From assembly GCA_002311835.1 (NCBI GenBank), contig DBZY01000070.1, positions 2,492 to 7,777 on the forward strand: a stretch of 5,286 nt of DNA, in the 5' to 3' direction. The notes beneath the pieces were generated by a model. It made no database searches. It saw only the letters and a list, made by a program, of their open reading frames with translations, and was not told the origin of the DNA. The position numbers and the translations under genes were made by a program. Positions 1 through 5,286 of the stretch are shown piece after piece. Within the stretch, counting starts at the first letter, position 1, and each line of letters begins with the position of its first letter. This DNA comes from Proteobacteria bacterium UBA1148 (GTDB lineage Bacteria > Pseudomonadota > Gammaproteobacteria > Steroidobacterales > Rariloculaceae).

Positions 1-768
1 AACTCGCAGGTTGGTCTCCTCACTAGCCCCTCCAATATTGTAAACTCTCCCCTTCCCACCTTTTTCCACGGCGGCTAGGAGAGCCTTACAATGATCTGTC
101 ACGTGAATCCAGTCCCGCACGTTGGTTCCCTGGCCGTACACCGGTAACGGCTGAGACTCAAGTGAATTCGTTATCATCAACGGGATAAGTTTCTCTGGAT
201 ATTGATAAGGGCCATAGTTATTGGAGGACCTGGTAATCACAATGTCCTGGCCGTAAGAGTGAAAGGCTGCTAGGACCAGCAGGTCCGCCGCCGCTTTGGT
301 CGCTGCATAGGGTGAGTTTGGACTCAGCGGGGTATCCTCGGTAAATTTCCCAGTCAGTCCGAGGCTGCCGTACACTTCATCCGTCGATACTTGCAGGAAC
401 CTGCACCCTTGGGTTCGGGCCAACTCCAGCAGTACCTGTGTGCCAAGAACGTTGGTCCTCACGAAATCTTTGCCGTCGTCTAGGCTTCGGTCTACATGAG
501 TCTCCGCCGCGCAATTTATCACAGCCGACGGTGTATGCTCTTGGAACACTCTTGCCGCATCGGCATATTCGGCGATATCTACCTGTTCAAACCTATATCG
601 GGGGTTTCCATCGAGGTCAGCCAGATTTAATGGGTTTCCCGCATAGGTGAGAGAGTCTACGTTGACAACCCGCCACCCTGGCCGGCTGGCTATGATGTAC
701 CTGATCAGGTTACTCCCGATAAAGCCACATCCTCCGGTTACTAAGATTGTAGCGTCTTCCTTTGGCAT
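1..768 (-). CDS. rmlB: dTDP-glucose 4,6-dehydratase, 3' end cut by the window edge
   Basis: This NAD-dependent extended short-chain dehydrogenase/reductase converts dTDP-glucose to dTDP-4-keto-6-deoxyglucose in the cytoplasm, the entry step to most 6-deoxyhexoses. Translating the minus strand gives 256 open residues with no stop before position 1; family members are about 320-360 residues, so roughly the last quarter is missing. Visible signatures, numbered from the ATG at 768, are the Rossmann loop TGGCGFIGSN (11-20), the catalytic STDEVYG (T129, D130, E131), the YAATK form of YxxxK (Y154, K158), NNYGPYQYPEKLIP (183-196) and RDWIHVTDH (218-226). All expected catalytic residues are present. 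It starts 14 bases after the stop of the 2,3-dehydratase gene and probably supplies that enzyme's substrate. In-frame alternative starts are ATG at 774 and GTG at 771; ATG 768 is preferred for its better-spaced ribosome site. The family call is firm. The dTDP rather than other NDP preference is by similarity. Confidence 0.95.
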   Translation of the reverse strand, partial: MPKEDATILVTGGCGFIGSNLIRYIIASRPGWRVVNVDSLTYAGNPLNLADLDGNPRYRFEQVDIAEYADAARVFQEHTPSAVINCAAETHVDRSLDDGKDFVRTNVLGTQVLLELARTQGCRFLQVSTDEVYGSLGLTGKFTEDTPLSPNSPYAATKAAADLLVLAAFHSYGQDIVITRSSNNYGPYQYPEKLIPLMITNSLESQPLPVYGQGTNVRDWIHVTDHCKALLAAVEKGGKGRVYNIGGASEETNLRV

Positions 769-775
769 CACCATT

Positions 776-780
776 CTTCT
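776..780 (-). promoter_or_regulatory. weak ribosome binding site deciding the rmlB start
   Basis: On the minus strand AGAAG lies 7 bases before the ATG at 768. It would be only 1 base from the alternative ATG at 774 and 4 bases from the GTG at 771. This spacing favours the 768 start, although the match to the anti-Shine-Dalgarno sequence is weak and coupling to the gene just upstream is possible. Confidence 0.4.
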
Positions 781-782
781 AT

Positions 783-1487
783 TTAGAGCGGCGCAATGAT
801 GGTTTTGACGAAGGGATTAAGTACGTTGTCAACCAACGCCATCGACTTGATTTGCGACAGCGATGCCCAAACGTACTGCTCCTCGTCGTAGGCGAGTTGG
901 GTTTGATTGGTATCGACTAGATACACCTGGTTACTGTTGGTTTTCAGCCAGAACCGACCACCTTCTTCGTTGTGTAATGCGCTGTAAACCAGCTTGGCCG
1001 AGACTTCACCGAGGAGGATATCTGCAAAGGCCGGACGCCTGCCTTCGTGCGCTCTGCTTAGATTGCTCCAGGTAGCTTGCAAGGTAGGAGCGAACTGGAA
1101 GGTCCCAATGTTACCCGGCTCCGCCTTGGCGTTGAGTAAGAACAGAACTCTTCCTTGGTCCTGCCTACAGATCAGGGCCAGAATCCCTCCCTCTTTTTGG
1201 TTAAAAATCGGCTGGTCCCAATCGTTAACCTCGCGCAGTCCAGTTGACGTCACTCTGACACCCTCGATTGAAAAGAACGCTCCCGATTGATGTCGTATGT
1301 TTCCGGTTTCTTCCTCGGTATACCAACTTCCAAGCTCGGACACGCCAATCAAATGGGCGTTGAAACTGGGCTTCTGCCGTTTCAGTTCGAGCCATTCTAG
1401 CAAGGGTGCGGGGTCGTGGTCTTCGAGCTCATAACTAACTTTCAGCAGGTCCAAGAACCATCGGATATCGTTGGTTTTTTCTTGCAT
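783..1487 (-). CDS. single-domain NDP-hexose 2,3-dehydratase family protein
   Basis: This 234-residue protein belongs to the NDP-hexose 2,3-dehydratase family (EvaA, TylCVI, SpnO type). Those enzymes remove the C2 hydroxyl of dTDP-4-keto-6-deoxyglucose to give the labile 3,4-diketo-2,6-dideoxy sugar. Family signatures in order are EWL (31-33), SGAFFSIEGVRV (68-79), WDQPI (90-94), GGILALICR (100-108), AKAEPGN (120-126), FAPTLQAT (132-139), SN (141-142), HNEEGGRFW (172-180) and a C-terminal LSQIKSMALVDNVLN (210-224). Known enzymes have about 430-480 residues made of two such modules; this one holds a single complete module. It is not an obvious frameshift remnant, because intact genes flank it at 18 and 14 bases. 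The ATG at 1487 is the only usable start, since an in-frame TGA lies just upstream; no clear Shine-Dalgarno sequence is seen. Placement beside rmlB and an aminotransferase supports deoxysugar synthesis. Whether one module is catalytic, perhaps as a dimer, is unknown. Confidence 0.85.
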   Translation of the reverse strand: MQEKTNDIRWFLDLLKVSYELEDHDPAPLLEWLELKRQKPSFNAHLIGVSELGSWYTEEETGNIRHQSGAFFSIEGVRVTSTGLREVNDWDQPIFNQKEGGILALICRQDQGRVLFLLNAKAEPGNIGTFQFAPTLQATWSNLSRAHEGRRPAFADILLGEVSAKLVYSALHNEEGGRFWLKTNSNQVYLVDTNQTQLAYDEEQYVWASLSQIKSMALVDNVLNPFVKTIIAPL

Positions 1488-1505
1488 ATGGAGTCAGGTT
1501 TCAGC

Positions 1506-2606
1506 TTAAGAAAGGATATCTTCTAGTGCGTCGCAAATAGTGTTCTGCTCTTCATCGCTTAAGGTGGGATACATAGGCAGAGAAAAGACGGTGTTGGTTA
1601 AGTCCTCCGTTACCGGCAGGTCGCCGCTCTTGTAGCCAAGGTAGTTGTAGGCGCGCATGGTATGAATCGGATAAGGATAGCTGACGTTGACAAAAATATC
1701 CCGTTTCATTAATTCCTCAATGATCCAATCTCTTAGCCGATGCCGGACGACGTACACGTAATAAGTGTGGTAGTTGCCCTCGGCTTCTTGCGGTAGGCGC
1801 AGTCCGCTGCCTACGAGGCGCCGGCCATATTCATTAGCCAATTCGCGGCGCCGTTCGATCCAGCGTTCCACGTGCTCCATTTTGGTCAAGAGGATTTCAG
1901 CTTGGACTTCGTCGAGCCGAGAATTGTATCCGTGCTCGCCGGCATAGTATTCACCTGACATCCCATACATTCGCAAGCTTCGCACCCGGTCGGTGATGTC
2001 AGGTGCGTCACTGACCACCATTCCTCCGTCTCCGTAGGCCCCCAGAATCTTAGTCGGATAAAAGGAAAAAGCGGCAACGTCACCAAGCGAACCGCACCTT
2101 CGGCCTTTGTAAAGCGCCCCGGCGCTCTGGGCACAATCGTCGAGCACTTTGAGGTGATGGGCTTGGGCGTAAAGGTTGATCACGTCCATGTCCGCGCACT
2201 GGCCGTAGAGGTGGACAGGAAGGACACACTTTGTCCGGTCCGTAAGCACATCTTCCAACTTCCGGACGTCCATGAGACAGCTATCCGGATCGACATCGAC
2301 GAAAGTCGGCGTCGCCCCCGTCGAAACGATTGCAGCCACGGTCGGGACCGCGGTATTGGACACGGTGATAACTTCGTCTCCCGGGCCAATATCCAGCGCC
2401 TTCAGGCCAAGAAATAGGGCGTCAGTCCCACTATTAACGCCAACTCCGTTTGCGGCGCCACAGTAGCTGGCAAATTCCTTTTCGAAGTTTTTTACACTCT
2501 CCCCGAGGATGAGCCGACCGGAACTAAATACCTTGTCCACCGCGGCGAGTATTTCGTCGCGATATTCCTCGTACTCCCTCTGATAATCCCAAACCCGTAT
2601 GCTCAC
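1506..2606 (-). CDS. PLP-dependent sugar aminotransferase (DegT/DnrJ/EryC1/StrS family)
   Basis: This 366-residue cytoplasmic enzyme transfers an amino group, usually from glutamate, to a keto group of a nucleotide-linked sugar. It has the full family length. Visible features are NSGTDAL (58-64, cofactor phosphate region), VHLYGQCADM (131-140), DDCAQSAGA (156-164, with D157 expected to hold the pyridine nitrogen), SFYPTKILGAYGDGG (181-195, with K186 the predicted PLP Schiff-base lysine), YNSRLDEVQAEIL (227-239) and the C-terminal YHTYYVYVVR. The N-terminal RVWDYQREYEEYRDEIL resembles, from memory, C3 aminotransferases of 2,3,6-trideoxy-3-aminosugar pathways (EvaB, DnmJ), which would suit the 2,3-dehydratase next door; a C4 role is not excluded. 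The start is GTG, preceded by a good ribosome site and lying 17 bases after the oxidoreductase stop. The family call is firm; the regiochemistry is inference. Confidence 0.93.
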   Translation of the reverse strand: MSIRVWDYQREYEEYRDEILAAVDKVFSSGRLILGESVKNFEKEFASYCGAANGVGVNSGTDALFLGLKALDIGPGDEVITVSNTAVPTVAAIVSTGATPTFVDVDPDSCLMDVRKLEDVLTDRTKCVLPVHLYGQCADMDVINLYAQAHHLKVLDDCAQSAGALYKGRRCGSLGDVAAFSFYPTKILGAYGDGGMVVSDAPDITDRVRSLRMYGMSGEYYAGEHGYNSRLDEVQAEILLTKMEHVERWIERRRELANEYGRRLVGSGLRLPQEAEGNYHTYYVYVVRHRLRDWIIEELMKRDIFVNVSYPYPIHTMRAYNYLGYKSGDLPVTEDLTNTVFSLPMYPTLSDEEQNTICDALEDILS

Positions 2607-2612
2607 AAGCTA

Positions 2613-2618
2613 CCCTCT
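2613..2618 (-). promoter_or_regulatory. ribosome binding site for the GTG-started aminotransferase
   Basis: Minus-strand AGAGGG sits 6 bases before the GTG codon at 2606-2604. It is the best Shine-Dalgarno match in the window and supports GTG as the true start of the aminotransferase. It lies in the 17-base gap just after the TAG of the oxidoreductase gene. Confidence 0.65.
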
Positions 2619-2623
2619 TTCAT

Positions 2624-3580
2624 CTAGGAAGCACGTGCAGAAACACGCATTCTATCCAACATCCGTGCATCATACATCAGGTCCTCCGCAAGCCCTGACC
2701 AGGAACGCCCATCTATCGCGCTGATGACGCTTCTGAAGAAGAGCTCGAAAGAGTCTCCCGCCTTGACTGGAACCCTCGACTTCTGGCTGTTTCGACTCAC
2801 TTCCAACTGATTTTCGAGGTTAGGAGGAGCGGTAAAGATACGGTCGGCGGTGACCGCGATTCCGGGACCAATGAACGTTAGCCAGTTCTGGTACTCAGTG
2901 TCAAATCCAAATTGCCCAACGTAGCTTCGTCCACCGTTGTAAGAAGCGAGAACCGAGAAACCAGTGTCCACATTTGTTTCTGGATGATTACTGACCACAT
3001 TGCATGTGAGTTTCTCCGGGAGGCTCCCAAAGAAAAGCCTGCTTGCAGCCGCAGCGTACGGACCTAAGTCCCACAGGCTGCCGCCACCAAGCTCCGGATG
3101 GTTGCGAAAATTGTCGATGTGCAGTGGTGGAATCGTAAATGTGGCAATGAGCCGGGTTGTGCCTCCAGTCTCTGAAGATAGTTTTTCCAACGCCGCGATC
3201 TGGGGGTGATATGAAAACACCACCGCCTCTGCAAGACACAGATCGTTCTTGGTGGCGATTTCGATCAACTGAACTGCAGCGGCTAAAGAAAGGAAAGCAG
3301 GCTTGTCCACAATTACGTGCTTTTCGCTGCGCAACGCGATGGCAACCCATTCTTCGTGCAGGGAGTTGACCAGCGATACGTAGACAACTTCGGCCTGACT
3401 GTTTGAGATGGCCTCCCGATAATCATCGTAGATCTTGCCAGACCAGTTATCCGGGAGAGACGTCCGTTCCAGCGGGCGCCGGCTCGCGATGTCTATAGAC
3501 TCGACGTCCGGGAGCTGCAAAAGGGCTGGTAAAGCGCGACGAGCCACGATCGACGAGAAGCCAACAATCAGAAAGCGCAT
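2624..3580 (-). CDS. Gfo/Idh/MocA family NAD(P)-dependent oxidoreductase, probable NDP-sugar ketoreductase
   Basis: This 318-residue protein has an N-terminal Rossmann nucleotide-binding domain (about 1-120) followed by the Gfo/Idh/MocA alpha/beta substrate domain. The dinucleotide loop reads VGFSSIVARR (7-16), an atypical form of GxGxxG. The family EKP motif appears as VDKP, with K93 the likely catalytic lysine. The substrate domain carries GGGSLWDLGPYAAAASRLFFG (from 165; D171 and Y175 are candidate active-site residues) and GFDTEYQNWLTFIGPG, commonly seen in sugar-cluster members. Relatives such as KijD10 reduce the C3 ketone of the 3,4-diketo-2,6-dideoxy sugar made by a 2,3-dehydratase. 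Given the neighbours, a C3 or C4 ketoreductase role is the best guess. The ATG follows a weak GAGA ribosome site 6 bases upstream, 13 bases after the glycosyltransferase stop. Other family activities, such as oxidation of a UDP-sugar, cannot be excluded from sequence alone. Confidence 0.88.
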   Translation of the reverse strand: MRFLIVGFSSIVARRALPALLQLPDVESIDIASRRPLERTSLPDNWSGKIYDDYREAISNSQAEVVYVSLVNSLHEEWVAIALRSEKHVIVDKPAFLSLAAAVQLIEIATKNDLCLAEAVVFSYHPQIAALEKLSSETGGTTRLIATFTIPPLHIDNFRNHPELGGGSLWDLGPYAAAASRLFFGSLPEKLTCNVVSNHPETNVDTGFSVLASYNGGRSYVGQFGFDTEYQNWLTFIGPGIAVTADRIFTAPPNLENQLEVSRNSQKSRVPVKAGDSFELFFRSVISAIDGRSWSGLAEDLMYDARMLDRMRVSARAS

Positions 3581-3593
3581 GCGTTATCTCGTT

Positions 3594-4574
3594 TTAACGT
3601 CCAGCCACTTGGGAGGTAGAGATTGCCTCGCCCTCAAGGTCCCCTTGGTTCTCGCCATGAGAAACCGTTTTCCGGACCACGAACTGCGGCTTGCCGTTCA
3701 CGTTGAGTAGGATCCGCCCAACATATTCACCGACCAAGCCGGCAACAACCAGGTTTGCGCTGGAGAAAAAAACCAATGTGGTCATCAACATCAAGAAACC
3801 GGTGGGAAACGATGACTGCGTAAGCCTCTCATAGATCAAGCTACCTACCAGCAAAAGCCCACAGACAAACCCAATCAAGCCCACGAAAAAAGCTAACCTC
3901 AGAGGAAATATCGAGAAATTAGTGAAAGTGCTCAGCCATAATCCAATCAGCTTCAAGAGGGTGTACGAGCTTTTTCCACCGGGCCTTTCTTGGTGCGGGA
4001 CGGGAATGGTGCCAATCCTGTTCACCGACTGTAAAAGTAGGCCGTCGATGTAGGGGAATGGTCCGCGATAGGCTAGGATCTGATCAACTGCAAACCGTGA
4101 CATGATCTTGAAGCTAGAGAGGTATAGACCGTACGGCTTTCTCAGCATCACAGTGCAGACTAGATTGTTGAACCAACTACCTGCGATCCGCCAACGTCTG
4201 TCCTTTTTATCAGCGATGCTTGAATAAACAACGTCATAATCTCCGTTCCGCGCCGCGTCATGGAGCGACTGAACGGCTTCGGGCGGGTTTTGCAGGTCAT
4301 CGTCCATCACGACGACCCAATCTCCACGAGAGTAGGTCAGGCCAGCCATAACAGCGTTGTGCTCACCAAAATTCTTGGCTAATTGCACGAAGACGACACT
4401 TCCGTGGAAACGTTGGGCCAGGTCTTCGCAGATTTGAGGGCTGCCGTCAACACTGCCGTCATCGACCAGTACAACCTGCAGGCTGTCACTGATGGGCATG
4501 TCGAATAGTTGCTCAACCAACTGCCCAATTGTTTCCTGGGAATTAAAAACCGGTATGACAATGCTTAACGGCAT
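3594..4574 (-). CDS. membrane-anchored family 2 glycosyltransferase (GtrB/ArnC/DPM1-like)
   Basis: This 326-residue enzyme has a cytoplasmic GT-A domain (about 1-210) and two C-terminal membrane helices (about 224-248 and 257-282). Visible motifs are the start LSIVIPVFNSQETI, VLVDDGSVDGS (35-45), NFGEHNAVMAGL (68-79), the metal-binding VVMDDDLQNPPEA (88-100, D91-D93), RPGGKSSY (197-204, matching the RxSGxSKY-like acceptor motif) and GEYVGRIL (282-289). This architecture is typical of enzymes that move one sugar from a nucleotide donor to undecaprenyl phosphate or dolichol phosphate, such as GtrB, ArnC and dolichol-phosphate mannose synthase. The lipid-linked sugar is then flipped and used outside. 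The gene begins 4 bases after the radical SAM stop, with no Shine-Dalgarno sequence, suggesting translational coupling. The donor may be the amino-deoxysugar made by the neighbouring genes, but this is inference; glucose or another hexose is equally possible. No flippase or acceptor transferase is in view. Confidence 0.93.
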   Translation of the reverse strand: MPLSIVIPVFNSQETIGQLVEQLFDMPISDSLQVVLVDDGSVDGSPQICEDLAQRFHGSVVFVQLAKNFGEHNAVMAGLTYSRGDWVVVMDDDLQNPPEAVQSLHDAARNGDYDVVYSSIADKKDRRWRIAGSWFNNLVCTVMLRKPYGLYLSSFKIMSRFAVDQILAYRGPFPYIDGLLLQSVNRIGTIPVPHQERPGGKSSYTLLKLIGLWLSTFTNFSIFPLRLAFFVGLIGFVCGLLLVGSLIYERLTQSSFPTGFLMLMTTLVFFSSANLVVAGLVGEYVGRILLNVNGKPQFVVRKTVSHGENQGDLEGEAISTSQVAGR

Positions 4575-4578
4575 ATTT

Positions 4579-5286
4579 TTACGGAGTTGTTGCCGCCGGT
4601 TGAAAATCTACATCGGAAAGGTCCATCTCCGATCCTGGTTCAACGGGGCTGCCTCCCAGGGTCCATTTCATAAACGCCTTTCCCATCTTGGCATAGTAGG
4701 CCAATTCACTAAGGCTACGTATTCGTAGCAGCATGCGCGTCATGTACCTAGGGTTGAGGTAGAACGTCCGGTTCATCCTCTTCTGGTGTTGTAGCAAGTC
4801 TTTCGGTTCAAAATGCTTGGTGCGCCAAACAGGGTCTTGACCAAACATGACGTAGTTCGACCAATCTTCGCTGAATATGTCTCCCCGTTCTTTCATGGTT
4901 GTGAAATTCGGCGTCCCAGGATAAGGCACAATAATCGAGATAGAGACGAATGTTAGTGGGAGCTCTCGGATCAATTTTTGAGTCATCTCGAGATCTTCAA
5001 GGGTTTCATCCGGGTGACTTCCGATAATAAAGTTCCCTTCTACATTCTTGATTCCCGCTTCATTTGCCCACCGGACCGCGGCCCTAACGCGGTCTAGGTC
5101 TATCTTTTTTTCGTTGAGTGCGATTACTCTTTCGCTACCTGTCTCGATTCCAAACGCTACTTTTGTGCAGCCGGATTCTTTCATCAATTGCAGAATATTT
5201 CTATCTACGCTATCAACCCTCGTGTCACAATTCCACGAATTAAGTCCCAGTCCACCAAAGCCTTCACATAGCTCCTCGATCCGTCC
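4579..5286 (-). CDS. radical SAM protein, C-terminal part (probably B12-binding-domain associated), 5' end outside window
   Basis: The frame is open from the window edge at 5286 to the TAA at 4579, giving 235 residues with no need for an internal start. The CxxxCxxC iron-sulfur motif and any cobalamin domain lie upstream, out of view. What remains is the distal half of the radical SAM barrel: NSWNCDTRVDSVD (16-28), LMKESGCTKVAFGIETGSE (34-52), the helix around VRAAVRWANEAGIK, and NFIIGSHPDETLEDLEMT with a following VPYPGTPNF. Beyond about residue 150 is a tail with WRTKHFEPKDLLQHQKRMNRTFYLNPRYM and a basic helix before PAATTP. This layout matches B12-binding-domain radical SAM proteins (BchE/HpnP-like superfamily), which often do methylations or ring and lipid chemistry; the exact reaction cannot be told. 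It stops 4 bases before the glycosyltransferase, so the two are probably co-translated. An internal start (TTG or ATG near 5187) would discard conserved barrel residues and is unlikely. Confidence 0.88.
   Translation of the reverse strand, partial: GRIEELCEGFGGLGLNSWNCDTRVDSVDRNILQLMKESGCTKVAFGIETGSERVIALNEKKIDLDRVRAAVRWANEAGIKNVEGNFIIGSHPDETLEDLEMTQKLIRELPLTFVSISIIVPYPGTPNFTTMKERGDIFSEDWSNYVMFGQDPVWRTKHFEPKDLLQHQKRMNRTFYLNPRYMTRMLLRIRSLSELAYYAKMGKAFMKWTLGGSPVEPGSEMDLSDVDFQPAATTP

Noticed and set aside
438..650. Plus-strand open frame of 70 codons
   Set aside because: It lies wholly opposite the rmlB coding frame, whose conserved motifs are read on the minus strand; no recognisable protein features.
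783..1487. The 2,3-dehydratase as a pseudogene or frameshifted half
   Set aside because: The single module is complete at both ends, and intact genes begin or end within 18 bases on each side, leaving no room for a decayed second module.
2154..2417. Plus-strand open frame of 87 codons
   Set aside because: Antisense to the conserved core of the aminotransferase; its composition reflects the opposite-strand codons and it has no ribosome site that I can see.
2988..3350. Minus-strand 120-codon open frame overlapping the oxidoreductase
   Set aside because: It is another frame of the Gfo/Idh/MocA gene, which carries the clear family motifs; this translation looks random, rich in Cys, Arg and His.
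4579..5187. Complete short radical SAM gene starting near 5187
   Set aside because: The frame continues open to the window edge and the upstream residues (NSWNCDTRVD) are conserved barrel sequence, so the gene is 5'-cut rather than short.

Overview
The window is a gene-dense piece of a bacterial NDP-deoxysugar and surface-glycan (or glycosylated-metabolite) locus. It holds six protein genes, all on the minus strand, so transcription runs from position 5286 towards position 1. Gaps between genes are only 4 to 18 bases, with no visible promoter or terminator, which looks like the interior of one operon. Both ends cut a gene: the first gene lacks its 5' part at the right edge, and the last lacks its 3' part at the left edge. 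Base composition is moderate (roughly half GC by eye). No rRNA, tRNA, CRISPR, insertion sequence or notable repeat was seen. The host cannot be named from these bases. The gene mix (radical SAM protein, polyprenyl-phosphate-type GT2, dTDP-sugar enzymes) fits a bacterial O-antigen, exopolysaccharide or glycosylated-metabolite cluster, possibly in an uncultured or environmental lineage.

Layout in transcription order: (1) the C-terminal part of a radical SAM protein, probably of the B12-binding-domain-associated type (4579-5286, 5' cut); (2) a membrane-anchored family 2 glycosyltransferase of the GtrB/ArnC/dolichol-phosphate-mannose-synthase type (3594-4574); (3) a Gfo/Idh/MocA NAD(P)-dependent oxidoreductase (2624-3580); (4) a DegT/DnrJ/EryC1/StrS PLP sugar aminotransferase with a GTG start (1506-2606); (5) an unusually short, single-domain NDP-hexose 2,3-dehydratase homologue (783-1487); (6) dTDP-glucose 4,6-dehydratase, rmlB/rfbB (1-768, 3' cut).

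How they may work together (inference from family knowledge): RmlB makes dTDP-4-keto-6-deoxyglucose. The 2,3-dehydratase removes the C2 hydroxyl to give a 3,4-diketo-2,6-dideoxy sugar. The aminotransferase and the Gfo/Idh/MocA ketoreductase then use the two ketones, giving a dTDP-amino-2,6-dideoxyhexose aminated at C3 or C4. The GT2 could load this or another sugar onto undecaprenyl phosphate for transfer outside the cytoplasm. The radical SAM protein may modify the sugar or a lipid, or may belong to another branch. The most interesting points are the half-length 2,3-dehydratase and the predicted 2-deoxy-aminosugar pathway beside a lipid-carrier glycosyltransferase.
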